DNA of 64,000 nucleotides from Modestobacter sp. VKM Ac-2982 (GTDB lineage Bacteria > Actinomycetota > Actinomycetes > Mycobacteriales > Geodermatophilaceae): contig NZ_JAPVBL010000005.1 in assembly GCF_026967935.1 (NCBI RefSeq), forward strand, positions 382,994-446,993. The letters are read 5' to 3'. Both the position numbers and the translations under genes were made by a program. A model generated the notes under the pieces. The model searched no databases. It saw only the letters and a list, made by a program, of their open reading frames with translations, and had not been told where the DNA came from. Below are positions 41,365-50,407 of the stretch, piece by piece. Within the stretch, counting starts at the first letter, position 1; each line of letters starts with the position of its first letter.

Positions 41365-42885
41365 TCAGCGGGCCGGGGCGGTCTCCGGCTCCGCCGCCCG
41401 CGGCCCGCCCTCGCTCGGGGCCGGGGCGCGCACCAGCCACAGCACCAGGAGCCCGCCCACGATGCCGGCGCCGCCACTGACCAGGAAGACCTCCCGCAGC
41501 CCGCTGGCGTAGGCGCTGCCCAGCAGGTCGGCGAGGCCGGCCCGGTCCGCGGGGGGCGCCGAGCCGACGAGCTGACCGGCCTGGCCGGCGGTCAGCGCGG
41601 AGGCGGTGTCCGCGGGGTCGGCTGCGCCGGCGTCCCGGAGCACGCCGGCCGCCTGCGCGGTGAAGACGCTGCCGAGCACCGCCACGCCCAGGGCGAAACC
41701 GAGCTGCCGGGCGGTGTTCACCGCACCCGAGGCCATCCCGCTGCGCTCGCGCGGCACTGCGGCCAGCGCAGAGGACGCCAGCGACGGGTTGGCCACCCCG
41801 ACCCCGATGCCCAGCACGGCCAGCCCCGGGACCAGGACCCGCCACGAGGAGTCGGCCTGCACGAAGGCCATCAGCAGCGCGGCCACACCGATGACGACCA
41901 GCCCGCCGCCGACCACGAACCGCGGGGGCAGCGTCTGGAGCCAGCGCCCGGCGAAGGCGGCCACGACGAAGCTGAACGCCGAGAGCGGGATGAACACCAG
42001 CCCGGCCTGCAGCGGTGAGAGCCCGAGCACCGACTGCAGCCACAGCGAGATGTAGAGGCTGCCGCTGAACGCCGCGGCGTTCAGCAGGAGCGCGCCGAGC
42101 ATGATCCCGGTGAAGGAGCGGTTGCCGAACAGCCGGACGTCGAGCATCGGCGCCGGGCGACCGCGCTCGACGCGCACCCAGGCGGCCAGCACGAGGACGC
42201 CGGCGGCCAGCGGGCCCCAGGCGACCGGGGCGCTCCACCCGTCGGCGGCGGCGCGCACGAGACCGAAGACGATCCCCGAGGCGCCGAGGGTGAACAGCAC
42301 GATGCCGGGGACGTCGGGCCGCGGGGCGTTCGGCTGGCGCGACTCCTGCACCGCGACGAGGGTCAGCACGACGCCGAACACGCTGATCGGCAGGTTGACG
42401 AAGAAGATCCACCGCCAGTCCAGCTCGGTGAGCGCGCCGCCCAGGATCGGGCCCAGGGCCGCGGCCGCCCCGACCACGGCCCCCCAGATCCCGAAGGCGG
42501 TCCCGCGGTCGCGCCCCTCGTAGCTGGTGTTGATCAGCGCGATCGTGGTGGCCAGCATGGCCGCCGCCCCGACGCCCTGCACCGCCCGCGCCCCGATCAG
42601 CAGCTCAGCGCTGGGGGCGAGCCCGCAGGCCAGCGACGCCACGGCGAAGAGCACCAGGCCCATCAAGTAGACCCGCCGCCGCCCGTACAGGTCCGCGAGC
42701 GACCCGGCGCCGAGCACCAGGGCAGCCAGCGCGAGCGCGTACACGTCGACGACCCACTGGAGCTGGCCGAAGCTGGTGTCCAGGTCGGTGGACATGTCGG
42801 GCAGGGCGACGTTCACGATCGTGACGTCGATGAGGAGCATGAACGTGCCGGTGCAGATCGCGACCAGCGGCAACCACGAGCGCAT
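41365..42885 (-). CDS. DHA2-family MFS multidrug transporter (EmrB/QacA type)
   Basis: 506 aa from ATG 42885 (ATG 42900 is in frame). Fourteen-helix drug:H+ antiporter pattern: motif D1 LLIDVTIVNVALPDM in helix 1, motif A GSLADLYGRRRVYLMG between helices 2 and 3, and motif C ALGPILGGALTE in helix 5. Exports a hydrophobic compound of unknown identity using the proton gradient. Divergent from an Lrp-type regulator across 88 bp, so that protein may control it. The deacetylase gene follows. Confidence 0.92.
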   Translation of the reverse strand: MRSWLPLVAICTGTFMLLIDVTIVNVALPDMSTDLDTSFGQLQWVVDVYALALAALVLGAGSLADLYGRRRVYLMGLVLFAVASLACGLAPSAELLIGARAVQGVGAAAMLATTIALINTSYEGRDRGTAFGIWGAVVGAAAALGPILGGALTELDWRWIFFVNLPISVFGVVLTLVAVQESRQPNAPRPDVPGIVLFTLGASGIVFGLVRAAADGWSAPVAWGPLAAGVLVLAAWVRVERGRPAPMLDVRLFGNRSFTGIMLGALLLNAAAFSGSLYISLWLQSVLGLSPLQAGLVFIPLSAFSFVVAAFAGRWLQTLPPRFVVGGGLVVIGVAALLMAFVQADSSWRVLVPGLAVLGIGVGVANPSLASSALAAVPRERSGMASGAVNTARQLGFALGVAVLGSVFTAQAAGVLRDAGAADPADTASALTAGQAGQLVGSAPPADRAGLADLLGSAYASGLREVFLVSGGAGIVGGLLVLWLVRAPAPSEGGPRAAEPETAPAR

Positions 42886-42973
42886 GGTGCCACTGTGCAA
42901 CGGTCCTGGGACGGAACCCGGCTCACCCGGCCCACGGTGACGGGATCCTCCATCTCAGGACCCGTAGTGCAGG

Positions 42974-43981
42974 ATGGCGACCGTGCTCGACGCAGTGGAC
43001 CGCCAGATCGTGCACGCCATGCAGGTCGACGGCCGGGCGCCGTTCAGCCGGATCGGCGCCGTCCTGGGCGTCTCGGAGCAGACCGTGGCCCGCCGGTGGC
43101 GGCGGCTGCGGGCCGACGGCGTGGTCCGGGTGCTCGGGCTCACCACCCCGGAGGCCACCGAGCCCAGCTGGCACATCCGGATGCGGGTGCAGCCGGCCGC
43201 CGCGGGCGCCGTGGCGGACGCCCTGGCCCGCCGTCCCGACGTGTCGTGGGTGAGCCTGACCGCCGGCGGCGCGGAGATCACCTGCTCGACGCGGCCCCGT
43301 ACGACCCGCCAGCGCGACGCCCTGCTGCTGGACCGGCTGCCGCGCACCGTCCAGGTCATCGACCTGGCCGCGTTCTCGGTGCTGCACTCCTACGTCGGCG
43401 GCGCCTACGAGTGGACCGACTTCGACGACCCGCTCAGCGCGGAGCAGATCGCCGCCCTGGGCCCGGACTCGTCCCGGGCGGCCCCCACCCCCGTGGTCCT
43501 CGACCCGGAGGACGAGCTGCTGCTGGCCGCGCTCGCCACCGACGGCCGGCTCAGCTGGGCCGAGCTCGCCGGGGTCACCGGCTGGTCGGAGAGCCGGGTG
43601 GCCCGGCGGGTGGAGGCGCTGCGCTCCGCCGGCGCCCTCTACTTCGACCTGGAGATCGCCACCGAGCTGCTCGGGCACCCGGTGAGCGCACTGCTCTGGC
43701 TGGGCGTCGCCCCGCAGGACATCGCCCACGTCGGTGAGTCCCTGGCCCGCGCACCGGAGACCGGGTTCACCGCAGTCGTCACCGGCCCGGCCAACCTGAT
43801 GGTGGCGGTGACCTGCCGGGACACCGCCCACCTGTACCGCTTCCTCACCGACCGGGTCGGCGCCCTGCCGGTGCGCACGCTGGAGACCTCGACGGTGCTG
43901 CGCCGGGTCAAGCAGGCCGGCAGCCTGATGGACGGTCCGCGGCTCACCGACCCCGAGCCGCCCCCGGTCCGCGGCCGCTGA
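42974..43981 (+). CDS. Lrp/AsnC-family regulator with two tandem modules
   Basis: 335 aa, twice the normal Lrp length. Two helix-turn-helix/RAM units are visible: the first HTH around residues 8-50 (VDGRAPFSRIGAVLGVSEQTVARR) and the second around 178-225 (DGRLSWAELAGVTGWSESRVARR), each followed by a ligand-sensing alpha/beta domain. Such fused forms are common in actinobacteria and act as internal dimers. ATG 42974 has little ribosome-binding signal; GTG 42983 is an alternative. Likely regulates the divergent MFS gene. Confidence 0.88.
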   Translation: MATVLDAVDRQIVHAMQVDGRAPFSRIGAVLGVSEQTVARRWRRLRADGVVRVLGLTTPEATEPSWHIRMRVQPAAAGAVADALARRPDVSWVSLTAGGAEITCSTRPRTTRQRDALLLDRLPRTVQVIDLAAFSVLHSYVGGAYEWTDFDDPLSAEQIAALGPDSSRAAPTPVVLDPEDELLLAALATDGRLSWAELAGVTGWSESRVARRVEALRSAGALYFDLEIATELLGHPVSALLWLGVAPQDIAHVGESLARAPETGFTAVVTGPANLMVAVTCRDTAHLYRFLTDRVGALPVRTLETSTVLRRVKQAGSLMDGPRLTDPEPPPVRGR

Positions 43982-43992
43982 TCCGCAGCTTC

Positions 43993-44072
43993 GATCAGGT
44001 CACCTGATCCAGCGCTGTCCCACCGCACCAACGTTGATGCGGTGGGACAGTCTCCGATCAGGTGACCTGATC
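43993..44072. repeat. Compound palindromic element, copy 1
   Basis: Three palindromes in 80 bp: GATCAGGT-C-ACCTGATC at 43993-44009, a 36-bp hairpin with CTGTCCCACCGCA/TGCGGTGGGACAG arms at 44015-44050 (one mismatch pair), and GATCAGGTGACCTGATC at 44056-44072. The last overlaps the DoxX-like stop codon. A related copy lies at 63908-63970. It sits between convergent genes and may terminate both. Confidence 0.75.
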
Positions 44073-44445
44073 AACGCTGCGCCCCTCCGCGCGGGCGGGC
44101 GACCCGCAGCGCGGCGCTGAGCATCGGCACCTGGAGAGGGATCCGCGCCACCGCGACCGTGAGCCTGGCCGGGTCGCGCCGGAACCTGCGGAGCGTCTGG
44201 GCGTGCGCGGGCAGCACGCCGACCAGCACGGCGACCGCGGCCCAGCCTCCGAGCCGGCGGGTCCGCGGGACGGCGAGCAGGGCAGCCGTGGCCAGCTCCG
44301 CCACCCCGCTGCCGGTCACCCACGGCCGGGCAGGCCCCAGCTCCGGGGGGATCATCCAGTCGTAGGTCTGCGGCCGCACCAGGTGCACCGCGCCCGACCC
44401 GGCCATCCCGACGGCCATCACCAGTGCGCGCACGTCGTCCCTCAT
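44071..44445 (-). CDS. DoxX-like small membrane protein
   Basis: 124 aa from ATG 44445, with four hydrophobic segments: about 6-24, 46-62, 66-85 and 95-112. The pattern SGAVHLVRPQTYDWMIPPELG and SGVAELATAALLAVP is typical of the DoxX/SURF4-like family of four-helix proteins, whose bacterial members lack a settled function. The start codon overlaps that of the divergent TauE gene if its first ATG is used. The stop codon lies inside the GATCAGGTGACCTGATC palindrome. Confidence 0.78.
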   Translation of the reverse strand: MRDDVRALVMAVGMAGSGAVHLVRPQTYDWMIPPELGPARPWVTGSGVAELATAALLAVPRTRRLGGWAAVAVLVGVLPAHAQTLRRFRRDPARLTVAVARIPLQVPMLSAALRVARPRGGAQR

Positions 44446-44470
44446 GAACCGGACAGTAGGCTCCGCGGCC

Positions 44471-45226
44471 GTGTCCCCTGTCGACCTGCTCATCGCCGCA
44501 GGGGTCGCTCTCCTGGCCGGCGGCATCAACTCGATCGCCGGCGGCGGGTCGCTGATCCTGTTCCCCGTTCTGGTCGGCCTGGGGCTGGGGACGGTCGCGG
44601 CCAACGTCACCAACTCGGTCGCCCAGTGGCCCGGGTACATCGGCGGGGTGCTCGGCTTCCGCAAGGAGTACAGCGGTCAGCGGGGCCGGATGATCCGGTT
44701 CTCGGTGGTCGCGGTGCTCGGCGGCACGGTGGGATCGGTGCTGCTGCTGACCACGCCGACCGAGGCCTTCGACACCGTCGTCCCGCTGCTGGTCTTCCTC
44801 GCCAGCATCCTGCTGGCCTTCCAGACGATGATCACCAAGCGGCTCAAGAAGCAGCCGGAAGGCGTCGTCCACGCCGACCCCGTGTGGCTGTACGTGGCGC
44901 TGTTCCTGGCCACCGTCTACGGCGGCTACTTCGGCGGCGCGCTGGGCGTCATCCTGGTCGGCGTCCTGGGGCTGGGGCTCGGCCGGCTCAAGCTGGCCAA
45001 CGCGATGAAGAGCGCGATCTCCCTGGTCACCGCCTCGGTGACCGTCGTCGTCTTCGGCATCTGGGGCCCGGTGGAGTGGGCCTACGTCGCCGTCTGTGCC
45101 CCGGCTGCCCTGCTCGGCGGGTTCCTCGGCGCGAAGGTGGCGACCCGCATCCCGACCACGCCGCTGCGCGTGCTCATCGTCGCGTTCGGCATCGGGGTGT
45201 CGATCTACCTCTTCCTCCGCACCTGA
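44471..45226 (+). CDS. TauE/SafE-family membrane exporter
   Basis: 251 aa from GTG 44471; ATG 44444 is also in frame but would overlap the divergent start codon. Eight or so membrane helices with the two TauE repeat signatures: GGINSIAGGGSLILFPVLVG in the first half and TVYGGYFGGALGVILVGVLG in the second. Family members export small organosulfur or sulfite-type anions, or other carboxylates; the substrate here is unknown. A strong terminator follows between this gene and nadA. Confidence 0.9.
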   Translation: MSPVDLLIAAGVALLAGGINSIAGGGSLILFPVLVGLGLGTVAANVTNSVAQWPGYIGGVLGFRKEYSGQRGRMIRFSVVAVLGGTVGSVLLLTTPTEAFDTVVPLLVFLASILLAFQTMITKRLKKQPEGVVHADPVWLYVALFLATVYGGYFGGALGVILVGVLGLGLGRLKLANAMKSAISLVTASVTVVVFGIWGPVEWAYVAVCAPAALLGGFLGAKVATRIPTTPLRVLIVAFGIGVSIYLFLRT

Positions 45227-45239
45227 CCTCAGCTCCCGC

Positions 45240-45298
45240 TGATCATCGGCGAGTGGCTGCACGGCACGCCGGCCGGGACAGCCGATCGCCGATGATCA
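45240..45298. terminator. Bidirectional terminator between the TauE gene and nadA
   Basis: Perfect 13-bp stem TGATCATCGGCGA/TCGCCGATGATCA (45240-45252 with 45286-45298), extended after one mismatch by about 6 more pairs (GTGGCTG with CAGCCG, including one G-T). It lies between two convergent genes. Confidence 0.78.
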
Positions 45299-45312
45299 CC
45301 TGCGGGTGGGCC

Positions 45313-46344
45313 TCACTCGCCGCCGCGGCCGGGCTCGCCGATCGCGATCATCGCCTCGACCGCCCGCCGGGCGCGGGCTGCCGTCTGCGGGTCGACGTCG
45401 ATCGCGCCCTCGCCGGTGCGCAGCGTGTGCAGCAGCTTCGCCGGGGTGATCATCTTCATGTAGCGGCAGGCTGCCCGGGCGTTCATCGGGATGAACTCGG
45501 TCGTCGAGTTCAGCGACCGCAGCTGGTGCAGGATGCCGATCTCGGTGGCCACCAGCACCTGGCCGGCGGTGCTGGCCGCGGCGGCGGTGACCATGCCCCC
45601 GGTCGAGAGCACCCGGGTGCGGTCGGCCGGCAGGTCACCGTGGCTGACCAGGTCCAGCACCGAGGTGGTGCACCCGCACTCGGGGTGCACCAGGATCTCC
45701 GCGTCGGGGTGGGCGGCGATCTGCGACCGGACGTCGGCCGGGCTGATCCCGGCGTGCACGTGGCACTCCCCCGCCCAGATCGAGATGTTCGACCGGCCGG
45801 TCACCCGCTTCACGTGTGCGCCGAGGAACTGGTCGGGCAGGAAGAGGATCCCCTGGTCGGCCGGGATCGACCGCACCACGTCGGCGGCGTTGGACGACGT
45901 GCAGCAGATGTCGGTCTCGGCCTTCACCGCCGCGGTGGTGTTGACGTAGCTGACCACGACGGCACCGGGGTGCTCGGCCTTCCACTCCCGCAGCTGCTCG
46001 GCGGTGATGCTGTCGGCCAGCGAGCAGCCGGCGGCGTGGTCGGGCAGCAGCACGGTCTTGTCCGGCGACAGGATCTTCGCCGTCTCGGCCATGAAGTGGA
46101 CGCCGCAGAAGACGATCTCGCGGGCGTCGGTCTCGGCGGCGACCCGGGAGAGGTACAGCGAGTCGCCGGTGAAGTGGGCGACGTCCTGGATCTCGGGGAC
46201 CTGGTAGTTGTGCGCCAGGACGACGGCGCCGCGCTCGTCGGCCAGCCGGCGGACCTCCGCCGCCCACGTCTCGTACTCGGCGGCGGACATGGTGCGCTCA
46301 TCGGCTGGCACGGTGCGGTCAGCGGCGGCGACGGTCGCGGTCAC
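45313..46344 (-). CDS. nadA: Quinolinate synthase
   Basis: 343 aa, GTG start with GAGGAG 4 bp upstream. Condenses iminoaspartate with dihydroxyacetone phosphate to quinolinate, the precursor of NAD. Cys residues expected to bind the 4Fe-4S cluster lie in [16 protein letters not shown] and HPECGCTTS. Substrate motifs [12 protein letters not shown] and [10 protein letters not shown] are present. nadB and nadC are not adjacent in this window, which is unusual because they often follow nadA. nadE at 6-8 kb completes NAD synthesis. Confidence 0.96.
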   Translation of the reverse strand: MTATVAAADRTVPADERTMSAAEYETWAAEVRRLADERGAVVLAHNYQVPEIQDVAHFTGDSLYLSRVAAETDAREIVFCGVHFMAETAKILSPDKTVLLPDHAAGCSLADSITAEQLREWKAEHPGAVVVSYVNTTAAVKAETDICCTSSNAADVVRSIPADQGILFLPDQFLGAHVKRVTGRSNISIWAGECHVHAGISPADVRSQIAAHPDAEILVHPECGCTTSVLDLVSHGDLPADRTRVLSTGGMVTAAAASTAGQVLVATEIGILHQLRSLNSTTEFIPMNARAACRYMKMITPAKLLHTLRTGEGAIDVDPQTAARARRAVEAMIAIGEPGRGGE

Positions 46345-46416
46345 AGAGCTCCTCAGGAGGCCGGGTCGGGTACCGGTAGGTCCAACAGTGCGGGCCGGGA
46401 ACGGCTTCCCGGGCGG

Positions 46417-47511
46417 TCAGCCGAGGTGGGAGGTGTCGTTCACCAGCCGCACCGAGGTGCGGCCGTCGGAGGACCAGGTGACCGTCGACAGCGACGCGGC
46501 CTCCAGGAACACCCGGTGCACGATCTCGTCCCCCACGCCCAGGCCGGCGGCGAGCAGGAGCTTGATCGGGGTCACGTGGCTGACCAGCAGCACCGTCTTC
46601 CCGGCGTGCCGCTCCAGGACCCGCGCCCGCGCCCGGGCGACCCGGGCGGAGACGTCGGCGACCGACTCCCCGCCGGGCGGGCGGACGTCGGTCGCACCCG
46701 ACCAGCGCCGGAACGCCAGCGGGCTCTTCGCCTGGGCCTCGGCCGCGGTGAGGCCCTCCCACGCGCCGAAGTCCAGCTCGCGCAGGTCGGTGTCGACCTC
46801 GACCGGGACGCCGAGCACCTGCGCGGCCGCCTCGGCGGTCTGCCGGGTGCGCTGCAGCGGGGAGCTGACGATCACGTCGATCCCCCGCCCGGCCAGGTGC
46901 CGGGCCGCGGCCTCGGCGTCCGCGCGCCCGAGCTCGGACAGCGGCAGGTCGCTGCTGCCACTGAACCGACGCTCCGGGGTGTGCTCGGTGCGCCCGTGCC
47001 GCAGCAGGTGGGTCACGGTGACGACGACCGGCGCCGGCTCGGCGGTCGGCTGGGTGTCGTCCTCGACCACCACCGGTTCGGTGGCCAGGTCGCGACGCAC
47101 CGGCTTGCCGTCCATCGCGCTGTTCGCCAGCGCGTCCGCGGCGCCGTTCTGCGCCCGCGGGATCCAGGTGTAGCGCACCGAGCCGAGCTGCCGGGCGATG
47201 TCCCGGGCCTGCACGGCGAGCTTCTTCATGTCCGGGTGCTTGATCTGCCAGCGGCCGGACATCTGCTCGACGACCAGCTTGGAGTCCATCCGGACCTCGA
47301 CGCTCGAGCTCGGGTCGAGGTCGAGAACCGCCTGCAGCCCGGCGACCAGACCGCCGTACTCGGCGACGTTGTTGGTGGCCCGGCCGACGGACTCGGCCCG
47401 CTCGGCGAGCAGCCGGCCGGTCTCGGCGTCCTTCACCAGCGCGCCGTACCCGGCCGGCCCCGGGTTGCCCCGCGACCCGCCGTCCGCTTCGACGATGAGT
47501 CGGCGGCTCAC
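46417..47511 (-). CDS. Bifunctional RNase H / acid phosphatase (Rv2228c-like)
   Basis: 364 aa, the same length I recall for Mycobacterium tuberculosis Rv2228c. The N-terminal RNase HI domain (1-135) has the acidic site residues in VEADGGSRGNPG, NNVAEYGGL and VRMDSKLVVE. The C-terminal histidine-phosphatase domain (about 165-360) starts with the LLRHGRTEH motif, and the second His is in LLVSHVTPIK. Orthologues remove RNA from RNA-DNA hybrids and have alpha-ribazole-5'-phosphate phosphatase activity (B12 pathway). GTG start overlaps the upstream stop (GTGA). Confidence 0.93.
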   Translation of the reverse strand: MSRRLIVEADGGSRGNPGPAGYGALVKDAETGRLLAERAESVGRATNNVAEYGGLVAGLQAVLDLDPSSSVEVRMDSKLVVEQMSGRWQIKHPDMKKLAVQARDIARQLGSVRYTWIPRAQNGAADALANSAMDGKPVRRDLATEPVVVEDDTQPTAEPAPVVVTVTHLLRHGRTEHTPERRFSGSSDLPLSELGRADAEAAARHLAGRGIDVIVSSPLQRTRQTAEAAAQVLGVPVEVDTDLRELDFGAWEGLTAAEAQAKSPLAFRRWSGATDVRPPGGESVADVSARVARARARVLERHAGKTVLLVSHVTPIKLLLAAGLGVGDEIVHRVFLEAASLSTVTWSSDGRTSVRLVNDTSHLG

Positions 47512-48248
47512 AGCCCGGACTCGGCGGTGCGGACCAGGACCCGGTTGCAGTTCTCGCAACGCAGCACGGTGTGCGGGTCGGCGTTGCGGTAGGAGGCCAG
47601 CTCGGTGCCGTAGAACTCGATCCGGCAGCCCTGGCACTGACGGGCCTTCAGCTCGGCGGCGCCGGTGCTGCCGGTCTGCGCGGCGACCCGGTCGTAGACC
47701 TTCAGCAGGTCGGCCGGGACGGTGGCGGCGATCTCGTCGCGCTTGGCCTGGTGCTGCTGGGTGGCCTCGGCGATCTGCGCCAGCGCCTCGTCCCGCCGCT
47801 GCTCGGCCTGCTCCTGGTCGGCCTGCGCCCCGGCCAGCCCGCCCTGCGCCGTGGCGAGGGCGGAGTCGGCGGTCTCGCGGCGCTCCATCAGCTCGAGCAC
47901 CTGGTCCTCCAGGTCGCCCTGCCGGCGGTTCAGCGACTCCAGCTCGTGCTGCAGGCTGGTGATCTCCTTGGGGGTGGCCCCGCCGGAGTCGATCCGCGAC
48001 TGGTCGCGGGCGGCCCGCTGCCGGACGGTGTCGACGTCGCCCTCCAGCCGCTTCTGCTCGCGGTCGAGGTCTCGCACCTCGGTCTCGGCCCGGACGACGT
48101 CGTCGAGGAGGGCCCGTTGCGCCTCCTGGGCGGCATCGACGGCGGCGAGCTCGGGAAGGGTGCGCTTGCGGTGGGCGAGTTGCGCGAGGGCGACGTCCTC
48201 CGCAGCGAGGGCCAGCAGCTTCTGCTGGTCGAAGTGGTCAGCCTGCAC
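47508..48248 (-). CDS. Coiled-coil protein with C4 zinc ribbon (Rv2229c-like)
   Basis: 246 aa. Residues about 10-180 form an antiparallel coiled coil rich in Glu, Gln and Arg. The C-terminus has two Cys pairs, CQGC and CENC, as a zf-RING_7 ribbon (CT398 family). Structures of the family resemble coiled-coil hairpin proteins associated with transcription or secretion, but the role is not established. It is cotranscribed with the RNase H gene (4-bp overlap) in many actinobacteria. Confidence 0.9.
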   Translation of the reverse strand: MQADHFDQQKLLALAAEDVALAQLAHRKRTLPELAAVDAAQEAQRALLDDVVRAETEVRDLDREQKRLEGDVDTVRQRAARDQSRIDSGGATPKEITSLQHELESLNRRQGDLEDQVLELMERRETADSALATAQGGLAGAQADQEQAEQRRDEALAQIAEATQQHQAKRDEIAATVPADLLKVYDRVAAQTGSTGAAELKARQCQGCRIEFYGTELASYRNADPHTVLRCENCNRVLVRTAESGL

Positions 48249-48326
48249 GGGCTCAACCTACCCGCGCCGCGGGGGCCGCCGGACCACCCGGCCCGGCCCG
48301 CCCGCAGCGACTCGGACCCGGTGCGG

Positions 48327-49184
48327 TCAGCGGCGGGGAGGGCCGTCGACCCGGAACGTCCACGGGTCGGTGCGCCGGCCGGACACGGTGACCTGGACCT
48401 GCCCGCCCAGGTCCAGGTGCAGCAGGTCGGCGGCGACCGGCAGCCACGGCCACTCCGACGCGTAGTGCGCCACGTCGCAGAGAGCCGGTCCCGGGACCTC
48501 GGCCGCGTCGACCGCCGGGTGGTGCTTGACGTCGCTGGTCAGGAAGACGTCGGCGCCGGCGTCGGCGGCCGCGGCCAGCAGGGACCCGCCGCTGCCGCCG
48601 CAGACGGCGACGGTGCGCACGGGCCGGCCGGGGTCACCGACGACCCGCACGCCCCCGGGTGTGGCGGGCAGCGCGGCGGCCACCCGCTCGGCGAACCGCT
48701 GCAGGCTGGTCGCCTCTCGGAGCACCCCGACCCGGCCGAGCCCGGCCCCGGGGGCGGCCGCCGGTTCCAGCGGCACCGGGTCCACCAGCCCCACGGCTGC
48801 GGCCAGCGCGTCGTTGACGCCGTGGCCGGCGGCCCGGTCGGCGTTGGTGTGCGCGACGAACAGCCCGATGCCGGCACGGACCAGCCGGTGCACCAGGCGG
48901 CCCTTGGGATCGTCGGCGGGCACACCGTGCACCGGGGTGAGCAGCAGCGGATGGTGGGTGACCAGCAGGTCGGCGCCCAGGTCGATCGCCTCGTCCACCA
49001 CGGCGGACGTCGGGTCGACGGCGAAGAGCACCGAGCGGACCACCTCGGCGGGGTCCCCGCACACCAGCCCGACGGCGTCCCACGGCTCGGCGAGCGCCGG
49101 GTCGTACCGGGCCTCCAGCGCGGCGGTCACCGCACCCAGGGGGCGGCCGGAGCCGCTCGGCTCCCCCATCGCCGGACCGCTCAT
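48327..49184 (-). CDS. Nif3-like dinuclear metal centre protein
   Basis: 285 aa from ATG 49184 (M6 at 49169 is an alternative). Nif3/YqfO family: metal-binding residues in LVTHHPLLL, AHTNAD and the late FLTSDVKHH and DVAHYASE motifs. The family forms hexameric toroids with a dinuclear metal site; enzyme activity is uncertain (GTP cyclohydrolase I type 2 has been proposed for some). The PII-like insert of larger family members is absent. Same direction as the two preceding conserved genes, 78 bp upstream of them. Confidence 0.9.
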   Translation of the reverse strand: MSGPAMGEPSGSGRPLGAVTAALEARYDPALAEPWDAVGLVCGDPAEVVRSVLFAVDPTSAVVDEAIDLGADLLVTHHPLLLTPVHGVPADDPKGRLVHRLVRAGIGLFVAHTNADRAAGHGVNDALAAAVGLVDPVPLEPAAAPGAGLGRVGVLREATSLQRFAERVAAALPATPGGVRVVGDPGRPVRTVAVCGGSGGSLLAAAADAGADVFLTSDVKHHPAVDAAEVPGPALCDVAHYASEWPWLPVAADLLHLDLGGQVQVTVSGRRTDPWTFRVDGPPRR

Positions 49185-49252
49185 CGCCCACCTCAACACC
49201 GCGGCTGCCACGGGAGGGGACTGTAGGGCAGCGCCCTCCCCGGCCACCGCCG

Positions 49253-50371
49253 TCACCGGAGGCGGACCGGCCCGGCCCCGATCGGGGTGCGCAGCAGCAG
49301 GTAGGGGTACCGGCGCTGGTCGACGCCGCCGGCATAGCGGGCCTGCCGGTGCAGCTGGTTGGCGGTGACGTAGAGGTGCCCGTCGGCGGCCACCGACATG
49401 GTGTCCGGCCACAGCAGCCGGGGGTCGTGCACGACGGTCTCGATCGTGCCGTCGGGGCGGCGGCGCAGGATCGCGTTCTGCTCCCCCGCGGTCGCGTAGA
49501 GGTTGCCGGCGTCGTCGGTCTCCAGCCCGTCCCCGGCGCTGCCCTTGTCGCCCTCGTCGACGACGGTCGCCGCCACCGCGTCGTCGTCCAGGCTGCGGTC
49601 GACCAGCGCATCGGTGGCCACGCTGTACCAGTGCCGGGCGGCCAGCGGGCAGTACCAGAGCCGCGCGCCGTCGGCGGAGATCGCGATCCCGTCCGAGCCC
49701 ATCGCCACCGGCTGCGGCTCGGCGTCGGGCTCGGGCTGCTCCAGGAACGGCCGGCCCTCCACCATGAGCAGCAGCTCCGGCGGCACCTGCGCCTTGGTGG
49801 AGGGGTGGTCGCGCAGTCGGCGCCAGGAGTCACCGGTGGCCAGGTCGACCACGATGATCGCGTTCTCGCCGGAGTCGGCGGAGTCGGTGATGTAGGCGAC
49901 CCCCGCCTCGCCCCGGCGCAGGTCGAACCGGACGTCGTTGAGGTACGTCGTCTCCAGGGCGGTCTCCCGCGGGAGGACGATCGTCTGCACGACGGTGTCG
50001 GTGCCCAGGTCGATGCAGACCAGCTTCGGGCCACCGATCTGGGTGGGCTGGAAGAGCGGGGAGCCGGTGTCGAGCACCCAGAGCCGGTCGGCCGGGTCGA
50101 CGACGATGCTCTGCACGCTGACGAAGGCACCTCGGTCGTCGTCGCCGGAGGGCGAGTTCCACGCCTCGTCGGGGAAGGCGACGACCTCGCCGTCCCGGAT
50201 CTCGGCGACGGTGGCGCGCACGTCGTCGCCCCACTTCGGGAAGTTCACGAAGACCCGGCCGGTGTGCGACACCGAGACCCCGGTCGGCATCGGCCCCTCG
50301 GTGAAGGCGTGCACCACCTCCAGCTCACCGGAGGTGCGGTCGGTCTGCAGGTCGGCGGCGCTCGGTGTCAT
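49253..50371 (-). CDS. Major royal jelly / Yellow-family beta-propeller protein
   Basis: 372 aa, no signal peptide. Start GVSVSHTGRVFVNFPKWGDD, then SVVQSIVVDP-like blades (VSVQSIVVDPADRLWVLDTG), TYLNDVRFD, and WPDTMSVAADGHLYVTANQL near the end. These match the MRJP/Yellow family, originally insect royal jelly and dopachrome-converting proteins and also present in many bacteria, where the function is unknown. The six-bladed propeller is related in shape to gluconolactonase/SMP-30. Transcribed alone in the minus direction. Confidence 0.82.
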   Translation of the reverse strand: MTPSAADLQTDRTSGELEVVHAFTEGPMPTGVSVSHTGRVFVNFPKWGDDVRATVAEIRDGEVVAFPDEAWNSPSGDDDRGAFVSVQSIVVDPADRLWVLDTGSPLFQPTQIGGPKLVCIDLGTDTVVQTIVLPRETALETTYLNDVRFDLRRGEAGVAYITDSADSGENAIIVVDLATGDSWRRLRDHPSTKAQVPPELLLMVEGRPFLEQPEPDAEPQPVAMGSDGIAISADGARLWYCPLAARHWYSVATDALVDRSLDDDAVAATVVDEGDKGSAGDGLETDDAGNLYATAGEQNAILRRRPDGTIETVVHDPRLLWPDTMSVAADGHLYVTANQLHRQARYAGGVDQRRYPYLLLRTPIGAGPVRLR

Positions 50372-50407
50372 GGACCCGTTGTGCCCCGCCCACCGTCGGC
50401 TGCAACC

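Noticed and set aside
44203-47592. 1129-codon plus-strand frame across the TauE gene, nadA and the RNase H gene
   Set aside because: Antisense or out-of-frame shadow of clearly identified genes; no recognisable domain.
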